64,000 nucleotides of DNA from Polymorphobacter megasporae (lineage in GTDB: Bacteria > Pseudomonadota > Alphaproteobacteria > Sphingomonadales > Sphingomonadaceae). Every line of letters starts with the position of its first letter. Within the stretch, counting starts at the first letter, position 1. The stretch lies in NCBI RefSeq assembly GCF_018982885.2, contig NZ_CP081848.1, positions 248,001-312,000 of the forward strand, read 5' to 3'. The notes beneath the pieces were generated by a model that was not told the origin of the DNA, did no database searches, and saw only the letters and a program-made list of their open reading frames with translations. Below are positions 8,394-16,737 of the stretch, one piece after another. The translations under genes were made by a program, and so were the position numbers.

Positions 8394-9557
8394 TCACGCC
8401 CCCGGTAGCTGCAGCACCCGCTTGGCGATGATGTTGAGCTGGACCTCGCTGGTGCCGCCCTCGATCGAATTTGCCCGGCTGCGCAGCCAGTGGCGCGACA
8501 GGTCGCCCTCGCCCTTGCCCGGGCCTTCCCAGACGAGGCCGTCCGACCCCGCGACCGACATCAGCAGTTCCTGCCGCTGCTTGTTCAGCTCGGTCCCGTA
8601 ATACTTGAGCATCGACGACAGTGCGCCGACGCCCTGCCCCGCCTTCGCCTCGTCCTTGACCCGCTCCATCGTCAGGCCGAACGCGAGCGCATTGATCTCG
8701 TGGCGGACGATGTCGGTCCGCAGCGGCGCGACCCCGTCCTCGCCGAGCGCCTTGACCGCGATCTGGCTGAGCGAGCGGCGGCCGTCGTCGAGGTCGCCGA
8801 TCATCTCGCGCTCGTGGGTCAGCAGATACTTGGCGATGTCCCACCCCTTGCCGGCGGTGCCCATCAGATTGCCCTTGGGCACGCGGACATCGTCGAAGAA
8901 GGTCTGGCAGAACGGCGAATAGCCCGAGATCAGCTTGATCGGCGAAGTCGTGACCCCCGGCGACGCCATGTCGAACAGCAGGAAGCTGATGCCGAGATGC
9001 TTCGGCGCGGCGGGGTCGGTGCGGACGAGGCAGAAGATCCAGTCGGCCTTGTCGGCGTAGCTCGTCCACACCTTCTGGCCGTTGACGATATAGTCGTCGC
9101 CGTCGAGGATCGCCGAGGTCCGCAGCGCGGCAAGGTCGGACCCTGCGCCCGGCTCCGAATAGCCCTGGCACCAGCGGATCTCGCCGCGCGCGATCTTCGG
9201 CAGATGCTCGAGCTTCTGTTCCTCCGAACCGTATTTGAGCAGCGCCGGCCCGAGCATCCAGATGCCGAACGACGACAGCGGCGACCGCGCGCGGATCGCC
9301 CGCATCTCGCTCGCCAGCACCTTCGCCTCGTCCTTGCTCAGGCCGCCGCCGCCGTACGCGACCGGCCATTCGGGGACGGTCCAGCCCTTCGCGCCCATCC
9401 GGTCGAGCCAGAGCCGCTGCGGCCCGGTCAGCGTCGCATGGCGCCCACCCCAGCAGACGTCGGCGTCGCTCGCGATCGGCAACCGCATCTCTGGCGGGCA
9501 GTTCGCGGCGAGCCAGTCGCGGGTTTCTTGGCGGAACGTCTCGAGCGTGTCGGTCAC
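8394..9557 (-). CDS. Acyl-CoA dehydrogenase (catalytic-type)
   Basis: FAD-dependent acyl-CoA dehydrogenase of about 387 residues. It shows the substrate/FAD-binding segment RWCQGYSEPGAGSDLAALRT, the beta-domain NGQKVWTSYADKADWIF, and the C-terminal SIEGGTSEVQLNIIAKRVL containing the catalytic-base-type Glu followed by G-G-T. It therefore looks catalytically complete, unlike the neighbouring paralogue at 7050-8183. The GTG at 9557 is preferred because GGTGAGG lies six bases upstream; a GTG at 9569 (12 bases earlier) is the alternative. First gene of a minus-strand group (this gene, small HTH-like ORF, second dehydrogenase, GNAT, acyl-CoA ligase, HD protein); divergent from lgt. Confidence 0.93.
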   Translation of the reverse strand: MTDTLETFRQETRDWLAANCPPEMRLPIASDADVCWGGRHATLTGPQRLWLDRMGAKGWTVPEWPVAYGGGGLSKDEAKVLASEMRAIRARSPLSSFGIWMLGPALLKYGSEEQKLEHLPKIARGEIRWCQGYSEPGAGSDLAALRTSAILDGDDYIVNGQKVWTSYADKADWIFCLVRTDPAAPKHLGISFLLFDMASPGVTTSPIKLISGYSPFCQTFFDDVRVPKGNLMGTAGKGWDIAKYLLTHEREMIGDLDDGRRSLSQIAVKALGEDGVAPLRTDIVRHEINALAFGLTMERVKDEAKAGQGVGALSSMLKYYGTELNKQRQELLMSVAGSDGLVWEGPGKGEGDLSRHWLRSRANSIEGGTSEVQLNIIAKRVLQLPGA

Positions 9558-9632
9558 GGCAGGCCTCACCCAATTGTCTTATCGCTTTCCCCGACTATGG
9601 TGCCGCGACGTCGCGACACAAGGGAAATCACG

Positions 9633-10472
9633 TTGCTCGACCATGCCCGGATCGCGCTCGATTGGTCGAGCCTCGGCCTCTCGCCGGTTCTTTTCGAATT
9701 CCACGGTTTCGCGCTGCGCTGGTACAGCCTCGCCTATATCGGCGGCATCCTCGGTGGCTGGTGGCTGCTCGGCCGGATGCTCGATTCGTGGGCGGCCCCG
9801 ATGAGCCGCGCGAATGCCGATGCGCTGATCACCTGGGCGACGGTCGGGATCATCCTCGGCGGACGGATCGGCTATGTTCTGTTCTACGACTTCGCCAAAT
9901 TCGCCGCCGACCCGCTCGCGATCCTGCGGCTGTGGGAGGGCGGGATGTCGTTCCACGGCGGCGCAATCGGCTTCACCGCCGCGATCTTCCTGTTTGCCCG
10001 CGCCAACAATCTGCCGGGCCTGCGCATCTGCGATTACGTCGCGTGCGTCGCCCCGCTCGGTCAGGGCCTCGGGCGGCTGGCGAACTTCATCAACGGCGAG
10101 CTATGGGGGCGCGTCACCGGCAGCGACTGGGGGATCATCTTCCCGGGCGCGGGCACCGCACCGCGCTATCCGAGCCAGTTGTTCGAGTTCGCCGGTGAGG
10201 GCGTCCTGCTGTTCGTCGTGCTCAACCTGCTGTTCTATCGGACGCGCGCGCGTCTTTACCCGGGGTTCCTCGTCGGCGTCGGCACGTTCGGCTTCGGCCT
10301 CGTCCGCTTCTGCATCGAGTTCTTCCGCGAGCCCGATATCCAGGTCGGTTATCTCAAGTTCGGGCTGACGATGGGGCAATGGCTGTGCCTGCCGATGGTT
10401 TTCCTCGGTCTGTATCTGATATGGTCGAGCCGGGCGCGAGCGATCCCTGCCGGGGCACCGATCCCGGCGTGA
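9633..10472 (+). CDS. lgt: Prolipoprotein diacylglyceryl transferase
   Basis: Inner-membrane enzyme that moves diacylglycerol from phosphatidylglycerol to the lipobox cysteine of prolipoproteins, the first step of lipoprotein maturation. About 279 residues with seven membrane segments. Family signatures are present: RWYSLAY, GGRIGYVLFYD, GGMSFHGGAIG with the essential His, and the Lgt motif GLGRLANFINGELWGR with the essential Arg. The TTG at 9633 is favoured by AAGGGA seven bases upstream; an ATG at 9597 would add 12 residues. The stop overlaps the GTG of the next gene by four bases, marking an operon with the MidA-like methyltransferase, GNAT and pgeF. Confidence 0.95.
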   Translation: MLDHARIALDWSSLGLSPVLFEFHGFALRWYSLAYIGGILGGWWLLGRMLDSWAAPMSRANADALITWATVGIILGGRIGYVLFYDFAKFAADPLAILRLWEGGMSFHGGAIGFTAAIFLFARANNLPGLRICDYVACVAPLGQGLGRLANFINGELWGRVTGSDWGIIFPGAGTAPRYPSQLFEFAGEGVLLFVVLNLLFYRTRARLYPGFLVGVGTFGFGLVRFCIEFFREPDIQVGYLKFGLTMGQWLCLPMVFLGLYLIWSSRARAIPAGAPIPA

Positions 10473-11506
10473 CGCCGCTCGGCGACCGGCTCGCGCACGC
10501 GATCGCGGCGTCGGGGCCGATGCCGGTCGCGCGGTGGATGGGCCTGTGCAACGCACATTATTACGCGACCCGCGACCCGTTCGGCGCTGGCGGAGACTTC
10601 ACCACCGCACCCGAAATCAGCCAGATGTTCGGCGAGCTGATTGGCGCGTGGCTGACCGATGTGTGGCGTCGCGCGGGGTCGCCAGACCGGGTTCGGCTTG
10701 TCGAACTCGGGCCGGGACGCGGCACGTTGATGGCGGATATGTTGCGCAGCATGGCTGCAGCGAGATGGGCTCCGGCGGTCGATTTCGTCGAGACGAGTCC
10801 GCTACTGCGCACGGCACAGGGCGATCGGGTGGCGAACGCGAGGTGGCACGATAGCCTCGACGCCGTGCCCGACGATGCGCCGCTGCTTCTTGTCGCCAAC
10901 GAGTTCTTCGACGCGCTGCCGGTGCGCCAATTCGTTCGCAGCACGACCGGTTGGCACGAGCGTATAGTGGCGGTGGGCGACGCGGGCTTTGCAGCAGCGC
11001 TCGGGAACGCCGATGCGACGCCGCTCGTCCCGCCGTCGCTGTGGAACGCCCCCGTCGGCAGCGTCGTCGAGACCTCCCCCGCGTCGACCGCCATCGCCGC
11101 CGAGATTGGCTCGCGGCTGTCGCTTAACGGCGGGGCGGCGCTGTTCATCGACTACGGCCACAGCGGGCCGGTCACCGGCGATACGCTCCAGGCGGTGCGC
11201 GACCACGCCTCCGCCGACCCTTTCGTCGACCCCGGCGAGGCCGACCTGACCGCGCACGTCGACTTCACCGCGCTCGCGGCGGCGGCGTGCGCAGCTGCGT
11301 CGGGCCCGATCAGGCAAGGCGACTTTCTCCGCGCGATCGGCATCGACGCGCGCGCCGAGACCTTGCGTCGCCGGGCAACTGCGGTGCAACGCGAGGCGAT
11401 CGACGCGGCGGTCGCGCGGCTTACCGGGGAGACGGCGATGGGGCGATTGTTCAAGGTTATGGCGCTGACCGGGCGCGACTGGCCTGCGCCGGCGGGGTTC
11501 GCATGA
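10469..11506 (+). CDS. Class I SAM-dependent methyltransferase, MidA/NDUFAF7 family
   Basis: About 345 residues matching the COG1565 family, whose mitochondrial member NDUFAF7 methylates an arginine of a complex I subunit; the bacterial target is not known. Motifs: an N-terminal substrate-pocket region (ARWMGLCNAHYYATRDPFGAGGDFTTAPEIS split across two segments), then the SAM site VRLVELGPGRGTLMADML, LLLVANEFFDALPVRQFV and a late FIDYGHSG. The GTG at 10469 overlaps the lgt stop (GTGA) and gives the usual N-terminus (TPLGDRLAHAIAASGPM); an ATG at 10421 would require a 52-base overlap. Its stop overlaps the next ATG by ATGA. Confidence 0.9.
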   Translation: MTPLGDRLAHAIAASGPMPVARWMGLCNAHYYATRDPFGAGGDFTTAPEISQMFGELIGAWLTDVWRRAGSPDRVRLVELGPGRGTLMADMLRSMAAARWAPAVDFVETSPLLRTAQGDRVANARWHDSLDAVPDDAPLLLVANEFFDALPVRQFVRSTTGWHERIVAVGDAGFAAALGNADATPLVPPSLWNAPVGSVVETSPASTAIAAEIGSRLSLNGGAALFIDYGHSGPVTGDTLQAVRDHASADPFVDPGEADLTAHVDFTALAAAACAAASGPIRQGDFLRAIGIDARAETLRRRATAVQREAIDAAVARLTGETAMGRLFKVMALTGRDWPAPAGFA

Positions 11507-12036
11507 GCGTCACCTATCGCACCGCGACCGTCGCCGACGCGGCACGCCTCGCCGACCTCGGCGCGCGGACCTTCACCGCAACCTTCGGGCATCTGTATTC
11601 CTCGGCGAACCTCGCGATCTTCCTCGATAATCACACACAAGAGCGATGGGCGGCGGCGCTGGCGGGCGACGCGACGGTGCGCCTTGCCGAGGTCAACGGC
11701 GTTGCCATCGGCTACGCGCGGATCGGGCCGCTGACCTTTGCGGTCGAGCGCGGCGGACGAACCGCGGCCCAGCTCTATCAGCTTTATGTCGACGCACCGT
11801 GGCACGGCAGCGGCATCGCCGCGACGCTCCTCGACTGGTCGGCGACGACCGCGCGCGAGCAGGGTGCCGCCGACCTGTGGCTGTCGGTCTTCGTCGACAA
11901 CCCGCGCGCCCGCCGCTTCTATGCGCGCGCCGGGTTCGTCGAAGTCATGCCGTACACTTTCATGGTCGGCGACCATGCCGACGAGGACATCATCTGCCGC
12001 CTCGCGCTCGATGTCCGCACTGAGGCCGCCGCATGA
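11503..12036 (+). CDS. GNAT family N-acetyltransferase
   Basis: A 177-residue GCN5-type acetyltransferase. The N-terminal YRTATVADAARLADLGARTF is typical of the family. The central strand QLYQLYVDAPWHGSGIAATLLDW carries the acetyl-CoA loop (W-H-G-S-G-I-A), and the C-terminal VDNPRARRFYARAGFVEV is the classical N-x-x-A/[RK]-x-FY-x-x-x-GF motif. It overlaps the upstream methyltransferase and the downstream pgeF by ATGA junctions, so all are translated from one transcript. The RimI-like layout would fit acetylation of a protein or a small amine; nothing in the sequence decides. Confidence 0.9.
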   Translation: MSVTYRTATVADAARLADLGARTFTATFGHLYSSANLAIFLDNHTQERWAAALAGDATVRLAEVNGVAIGYARIGPLTFAVERGGRTAAQLYQLYVDAPWHGSGIAATLLDWSATTAREQGAADLWLSVFVDNPRARRFYARAGFVEVMPYTFMVGDHADEDIICRLALDVRTEAAA

Positions 12037-12797
12037 CCGTCCCGTTCGTCACCGCCGCGGCACTGACGGGCACGCGACACGGCTTCTGCGGGCGGCGCGG
12101 CGGCGTTTCGACCGGCATCTTCGCCTCGCTCAACACCGGGCTCGGGTCGAGCGACGACGCGGCGGCGGTCGCCGAGAACCGGCGGCGCGCGGTCGCCGCG
12201 GTCGCTCCCGGCGCGACGCTCGCCACGGTCCACCAGATCCACAGCGCGATCGTCGTCATCGCCGACCCCGCGACCGTCGACGCCGATCGCCCGCACGCCG
12301 ACGCGCTCGTCACCGACCGCCCCGGCGTCGTCCTCGGCGTCCTCGCCGCCGACTGCGCCCCGGTCCTGTTCGCCGACGTCGCCGCCGGGGTGATCGGCGC
12401 GGCGCATGCCGGGTGGAAGGGCGCGCTGTACGGCGTGCTCCCCGCGACGATCGCTGCGATGGAGGCGCTCGGCGCGCGCCGCGACCGCATCGCCGCCGCG
12501 ATCGGGCCATGCATCGCCCGCGCGAGCTACGAGGTCAGCCTGAGCTACGCCGACCCATTCGTCGCGGTCGATCCGTCGTTCGCAAGCTTCTTCACTGCCG
12601 GTCGTCCGGGCCACCTCCAGTTCGACCTCGAAGGCTTCGTCGCCGCGCGGCTTGCGGCCGAGGGTCTGACGCGGATCGAGGCTACCGGGCGCGACACCTA
12701 TGCCAACCCCGGCGACTGGTTCAGCTATCGCCGCACGACGCACGCCGGCGAAGCCGATTACGGGCGGAATCTCGCGCTGATCGCGCTGGACCGATAA
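12033..12797 (+). CDS. pgeF: Peptidoglycan editing factor PgeF (YfiH/multicopper polyphenol oxidase family)
   Basis: A 254-residue member of the YfiH/laccase-domain family; the E. coli member removes wrongly incorporated amino acids from peptidoglycan precursors. The conserved zinc-site segments are all present: the His in ATVHQIHSA, the Cys in LAADCAPVLF and the His in GAAHAGWKGAL, then AAIGPCIARASYEVS. It starts at 12033 in an ATGA overlap with the GNAT gene. It is the last of the lgt-led tightly packed group; prs follows after about 80 bp and could be read through. Confidence 0.92.
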   Translation: MTVPFVTAAALTGTRHGFCGRRGGVSTGIFASLNTGLGSSDDAAAVAENRRRAVAAVAPGATLATVHQIHSAIVVIADPATVDADRPHADALVTDRPGVVLGVLAADCAPVLFADVAAGVIGAAHAGWKGALYGVLPATIAAMEALGARRDRIAAAIGPCIARASYEVSLSYADPFVAVDPSFASFFTAGRPGHLQFDLEGFVAARLAAEGLTRIEATGRDTYANPGDWFSYRRTTHAGEADYGRNLALIALDR

Positions 12798-12879
12798 CAG
12801 TGAGCGTCCGTCGGCGTAGCAAGTGTTGCCGATCGATGACGCCGCCGCTAAGACGCCGCGCATCAAGGGGACCGTGCGC

Positions 12880-13815
12880 ATGAAGATTCTGGCGGGGAAC
12901 GCCAACCCCGAGCTGGCGCAGGCGATCGCGTCGTACCTCGACCTCAAGTTGACGTCGGCCAGCGTCCGCCGCTTCGCCGACGAGGAGGTCTTCGTCGAAA
13001 TCCACGAGAACGTGCGCGGCGAGGATGTCTTCGTCGTCCAGTCGACCTCGGCCCCGGCGAACGACAACCTCATGGAATTGCTGATCTGCATCGATGCGCT
13101 GCGGCGGGCGTCGGCGCGCCGGATCACCGCCGTCGTGCCGTATTTCGGCTATGCCCGGCAGGACCGGAAGTCGGGCTCGCGGACGCCGATCTCGGCGAAG
13201 CTGGTCGCGAATTTGATCACCAAGGCAGGGGCCGACCGGGTCCTCGCGGTCGATCTTCACGCTGGGCAGATCCAGGGCTTCTTCGATATCCCGACCGACA
13301 ATCTGTTCGCCGCGCCGGTGATGCACGCCGATATCGTCGCGCGCCTGCCCAAGACCAACCTGACCATCGTTTCACCCGACGTCGGCGGCGTCCTCCGCGC
13401 CCGCGCGCTGGCCAAGCGCCTCGGCAACGCCCCGCTGGCGATCGTCGACAAGCGCCGCGAGAACCCGGGCGAATCCGAAGTCATGAACATCATCGGCGAC
13501 GTCTCGGGCCGCGCCTGCGTGCTCGTCGACGACATCATCGATTCGGGCGGGACCCTGTGCAACGCCGCCGCCGCGCTGATGCAGTCGGGCGCGACGAGCG
13601 TCACCGCCTATATCACTCACGGCGTCCTGTCGGGCGGCGCGGTCGCGCGGGTCGAAGGATCCGAACTGACCGAGCTCGTCATTACCGATTCGATCGCGCC
13701 GCTCGATGTCGTCAAGACTGCGAAAAAGATCCGGCTGATCACCATTGCACCGCTTCTCGCCGAAGCGATGCGGCGGACGAGCGAGGAAAGTTCGGTTTCG
13801 AGCCTGTTCGACTAG
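12880..13815 (+). CDS. prs: Ribose-phosphate pyrophosphokinase (PRPP synthetase)
   Basis: Cytosolic enzyme making PRPP from ribose 5-phosphate and ATP for nucleotide, His and Trp synthesis. 311 residues, usual length. Clear motifs: [27 protein letters not shown] with the flexible-loop residues, the metal/ATP site [21 protein letters not shown], and the PRPP-binding loop [12 protein letters not shown] near residue 215. The start at 12880 ([10 protein letters not shown]) has AAGGGG at 12865-12870; an upstream in-frame ATG would add a non-conserved extension. The stop overlaps the convergent stop of the small lipoprotein gene. Confidence 0.96.
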   Translation: MKILAGNANPELAQAIASYLDLKLTSASVRRFADEEVFVEIHENVRGEDVFVVQSTSAPANDNLMELLICIDALRRASARRITAVVPYFGYARQDRKSGSRTPISAKLVANLITKAGADRVLAVDLHAGQIQGFFDIPTDNLFAAPVMHADIVARLPKTNLTIVSPDVGGVLRARALAKRLGNAPLAIVDKRRENPGESEVMNIIGDVSGRACVLVDDIIDSGGTLCNAAAALMQSGATSVTAYITHGVLSGGAVARVEGSELTELVITDSIAPLDVVKTAKKIRLITIAPLLAEAMRRTSEESSVSSLFD

Positions 13816-14030
13816 CGCGACGCGAGCGCGACCACCGGGGCATCGGCCTTCTGGCAGTGAACCGCGACGACCGGATAGCTGACATCGGTCGTCCGTGTCA
13901 GGACTTCCTCTGCCGCAGCATTGCACGCATCGACAGTCTGATACCGCGGGGCGAGAACCCGCACCGCCTGGCACTGGTCACCAGCGTCGCTGCAGCCGAG
14001 CAAGGTCATCGCGATCAGCAGGGGCGACAT
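13812..14030 (-). CDS. Small predicted lipoprotein
   Basis: A 72-residue protein beginning [17 protein letters not shown]: a short hydrophobic stretch followed by a lipobox-like LLGC, so it is probably lipid-anchored in the envelope after Lgt processing. The mature part has three more cysteines (in [15 protein letters not shown] and VHCQK). Its TAG stop overlaps the TAG stop of prs in the opposite direction. No family or function is recognised; the lipobox and adjacent placement support a real gene. Confidence 0.65.
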   Translation of the reverse strand: MSPLLIAMTLLGCSDAGDQCQAVRVLAPRYQTVDACNAAAEEVLTRTTDVSYPVVAVHCQKADAPVVALASR

Positions 14031-14091
14031 CAGGCAACTCCTTGGAGCTCTCCACTCGTCGCCTGATAACGTCGCTTCGTCGCGCTAGTTC

Positions 14092-14403
14092 CTATACGAG
14101 AGGCTCGGTCAACATGAAGAATGGCTCGGCCCCGAGAAACGCCTTGAACTCGCGCGCGATGGCCTGGCTCGATGCGCCGGCGACGTCGGTCGTGAAGCCC
14201 TCCATGTCGGCGATGTCGATGATCTCGACATATTGATACGGCGCGGGGGCGCTGCCGCCGAGCAGGCCGGTCGTGCGGTAAATTTGGAAATCGTCGATCG
14301 ACGGCAGCGCGCGCACACCGGGAATGTCGCGCGTTCGCGCCCAGTCTTCGTAGGCGGCAACATCGGTATCGGGCTTGAGGTTGAACAGCACGACGACACG
14401 CAT
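14092..14403 (-). CDS. REDY/HapK-like small protein
   Basis: A 103-residue protein with a dimeric alpha/beta-barrel-like pattern: an N-terminal strand MRVVVLFNLKPDTD, the acidic helix AAYEDWARTRDIPGVRAL, then DDFQIYRTTGLL and a central strand YQYVEIIDIADM. This order resembles the REDY-like HapK family described from marine bacteria and seen in sphingomonads. The ATG at 14403 is preceded by CGGAG eight bases upstream; a start six codons earlier lacks a site. It stands alone between the small lipoprotein and a divergent secreted protein gene. Biochemical function unknown. Confidence 0.78.
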   Translation of the reverse strand: MRVVVLFNLKPDTDVAAYEDWARTRDIPGVRALPSIDDFQIYRTTGLLGGSAPAPYQYVEIIDIADMEGFTTDVAGASSQAIAREFKAFLGAEPFFMLTEPLV

Positions 14404-14582
14404 GATTTTACTCCGAAGCAATTAACCACGCCAAAGTGGACGAAGCCGTGCGCCGCGGCAATCGCGATCGTCGCCGGATCGCCGCTGCCGCCAGCGCGTT
14501 ATGTCCCGAGCCAGAACGATCGCCGATTGAGCGACCGCGCACCTCTGCTACAGGGAGGTGGTAACCGGCGGAAGTGGACCGA

Positions 14583-15047
14583 ATGATGCGTGCGACGATC
14601 GCCTTGATGATGATACTGGCGAGCGCCGCGGCTACGCCCGTCGCAGCGCAATCTATGCTCAAGGCTGCGCCGACCGACACCAGCCTGCCCCGGCAGAAGG
14701 TCGTCGAAGTCTTCGGGACCGATCCGTGTCCCAAGTCGACCGATCCCGACGAGATCATCGTCTGCTCGCGCCGTCCCGACGAAGACCGTTACCGAATTCC
14801 GCCGGCAGTTCGCAGCGACGCCCAGGCGCTTGCGCCGAACGTTGCCAACCGCAAGCTTCTGCTCGGCGACGACGCCGGCGGCGCTGGCGGCGGCATCGGG
14901 TCGTGCAGCGCTGTTGGCCCGGGCGGCGGCACCGGCTGCAACCAGGCAATCCAGGACCAGTATCGCGCGGCGCGGAAGCGCGGCGATGTTCCGCAGTCAA
15001 TCCTGCCGCAGATCACCCCCGACGCGACGATTACGCCGCCCTACTAA
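14583..15047 (+). CDS. Secreted hypothetical protein
   Basis: About 154 residues with a clear signal peptide (MMRATIALMMILASAAATPVAAQ, cleavage after VAA-Q region). The mature part contains the sphingomonad-type motif DEIIVCSRRPDEDRYRIP, a glycine-rich loop (GGAGGGIGSC) and two nearby cysteines (GSCS and GCNQ) that could form a disulphide in the periplasm. Starts at ATG 14583 (a second ATG follows at once; a GTG at 14574 is possible). Similar small periplasmic proteins with an E[IV]VVC-x-R-R pattern are common in this order, but I know of no assigned function. Confidence 0.75.
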   Translation: MMRATIALMMILASAAATPVAAQSMLKAAPTDTSLPRQKVVEVFGTDPCPKSTDPDEIIVCSRRPDEDRYRIPPAVRSDAQALAPNVANRKLLLGDDAGGAGGGIGSCSAVGPGGGTGCNQAIQDQYRAARKRGDVPQSILPQITPDATITPPY

Positions 15048-15070
15048 TCAGCACAAATCGTCGGGCATAA

Positions 15071-15094
15071 GGCGCAGGTCGTTCGGCCTGCGCC
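15071..15094 (+). terminator. Hairpin, possible terminator
   Basis: GGCGCAGG, an 8-base loop, then CCTGCGCC, 24 bases after the stop of the secreted protein gene and about 100 bases before the MarR start. There is no T-tract, so intrinsic termination would be weak. Confidence 0.45.
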
Positions 15095-15192
15095 TATAGC
15101 TGCGCCGTGTCCGCGCCGCTCGAGCGGAACATATGCCGCGCTGCAGCATTTGACGCCTTGCTGATTACAAGCATGGCTATTATCTAATATAT

Positions 15193-15648
15193 ATGAAACA
15201 GGACTCGCTTGCCTTCCTCCTGAGCGACACCAGTCGCCTGCTGCGGCGGCGGTTCGATGCCAAGGCGCGGTCGCTCGGCGTCAGTCGCGCGCAGTGGCAG
15301 GTGCTGTTTGCCCTGTCGCGCAACGAGGGGATCAACCAGACCGGCCTCGCCGATTATCTCGAAGTCGAGACGATAACGCTGTGCCGGATGGTCGATCGGC
15401 TCGAGGAGGCGGCGCTGGTCGAGCGGCGCGCCGACCCCGCCGACCGCCGGGCGTGGCGGCTCCATCTGACGCCGACCGCACATCCGTTGCTCGAGAAGCT
15501 GCGTGGCATCGGGGAGGGCGTCGTCGAAGACGCGCAGGCGGGGGTCGACCCCGATGGGCTCGCAGCCGCGATGGTGGCGTTGTCAGTTATTCGCGCAAAT
15601 CTTTCTTCACGCGCCGAGCCGTGTGTGAAGAAGTCGGGAGTCAAGTGA
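15193..15648 (+). CDS. MarR family transcriptional regulator
   Basis: A 151-residue winged-helix regulator, expected to repress its own operon and release on binding a phenolic or drug-like ligand. The core reads LGVSRAQWQVLFALSRNEG (helices 1-2), NQTGLADYLEVETITLCRMVDRLE (recognition region) and the wing VERRADPADRRAWRLHLT with the conserved DRR/R. It begins at the ATG at 15193 in an AT-rich leader (ctattatctaatatat). Its TGA overlaps the ATG of the EmrA-like gene by one base, making this an emrRAB-type efflux operon. Confidence 0.93.
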   Translation: MKQDSLAFLLSDTSRLLRRRFDAKARSLGVSRAQWQVLFALSRNEGINQTGLADYLEVETITLCRMVDRLEEAALVERRADPADRRAWRLHLTPTAHPLLEKLRGIGEGVVEDAQAGVDPDGLAAAMVALSVIRANLSSRAEPCVKKSGVK

Positions 15649-16706
15649 TGCACGATGTGGTTGGACGCGACCAGCTGGTCGCCGCCCCGCGCCGGACGTT
15701 GTGGGAACGGGCTCGCCGCCCGCTGCTGATGATCCTGCTGCCGCTCGTCGTCATCGCTGGCGGCGTCTATTTCTGGCTGACCTCGGGCCGGTCGGTGTCG
15801 ACCGACAACGCCTATGTCTCGCAGGACAAGGTTTCGATCAGCTCCGACGTCACCGGGCGCGTGATCGAGGTCGACGTCGGCGAGAGCCAGCAGGTCCACA
15901 AGGGACAGGTGTTGTTCAAGATCGACCCCGAGCCGTTCCAGATCGCGCTCGAACAGGCGACCGCCAACCTTGCAACGGCGCGCGCGCAGGTTGCGGGGAT
16001 GCGCTCGACCTTCACCGGCAAGGGTGCCGATGTCGCCGGCAAGCGCGAGGCGATCGCGTATGACGAGATTGATCTCAAGCGCCAGCAAGACCTGATGAAG
16101 GACGGCTTCACGACGCGCGCCCGACTCCAGCAGGCCGAGCATACGCTCGCGCAGGGCCATGCGGACATGAACTCGGCGCTCGCCGACGAAGCCAATGCCA
16201 GTGCCGCGCTCGCAGGCACCCCGGCGGGCCCGATCGACCGCCATCCGCTCGTGCTTGCGGCGGCGGCGGCGCGCGACAAGGCGGCGCTCGACCTGCGCCG
16301 GACATCGGTCATCGCCCCCGCCGACGGGCTCGCCAGCCAGACGACCAAGGTCCAGCCGGGCCAGATCGTCGCGCTCGGCATTCCGACGATGAGCCTGCTG
16401 CTCAGCGGCCACGACTGGGTCGAGGCGAACTTCAAGGAGACCGATCTCGACCATATGCGGATCGGCCAGAAGGCGACGGTCAAGCTCGACGCCTATCCGG
16501 CGACGCCGTTGACCGGGCACGTTCTCAGCGTCGGCGGCGGCACCGGGTCTGAGTTCTCGGTCCTGCCCGCGCAGAACGCGACGGGGAACTGGGTCAAGGT
16601 CGTCCAGCGCGTTCCGGTCCGCATCGCGATCGACGATCATCGCGGCCTGCCGCCGATCGCCGGGCTGTCGGCCAACGTCACGGTCTACGTGAAGCAGGAC
16701 AAGTGA
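15648..16706 (+). CDS. HlyD/EmrA family efflux periplasmic adaptor
   Basis: Membrane-fusion protein of 352 residues that links the inner-membrane pump to an outer-membrane channel. One N-terminal membrane segment (LLMILLPLVVIAGGVYFWL), then the biotinyl-lipoyl-like half-motif STDNAYVSQDKVSISSDVTG and EVDVGESQQVHKGQVLFKID, an alpha-hairpin (about residues 100-190, ATANLATARAQVAG and QAEHTLAQGHADM), and the closing lipoyl half with RRTSVIAPADGLASQTTKV and the beta-barrel VEANFKETDLDHMRIGQ. Start overlaps the MarR stop (TGATG) with GGGAG upstream. Works with the EmrB-like permease at 16738. Confidence 0.94.
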   Translation: MHDVVGRDQLVAAPRRTLWERARRPLLMILLPLVVIAGGVYFWLTSGRSVSTDNAYVSQDKVSISSDVTGRVIEVDVGESQQVHKGQVLFKIDPEPFQIALEQATANLATARAQVAGMRSTFTGKGADVAGKREAIAYDEIDLKRQQDLMKDGFTTRARLQQAEHTLAQGHADMNSALADEANASAALAGTPAGPIDRHPLVLAAAAARDKAALDLRRTSVIAPADGLASQTTKVQPGQIVALGIPTMSLLLSGHDWVEANFKETDLDHMRIGQKATVKLDAYPATPLTGHVLSVGGGTGSEFSVLPAQNATGNWVKVVQRVPVRIAIDDHRGLPPIAGLSANVTVYVKQDK

Positions 16707-16737
16707 GCGGACGGCGGATCAGCGGCGTGACCGCCTG

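Noticed and set aside
8490-9596. Long plus-strand open frame running in frame into lgt, antisense to the acyl-CoA dehydrogenase
   Set aside because: Arg/Asp/Leu-rich shadow of the dehydrogenase gene with no domain or start; lgt has its own start with a ribosome site at 9633.
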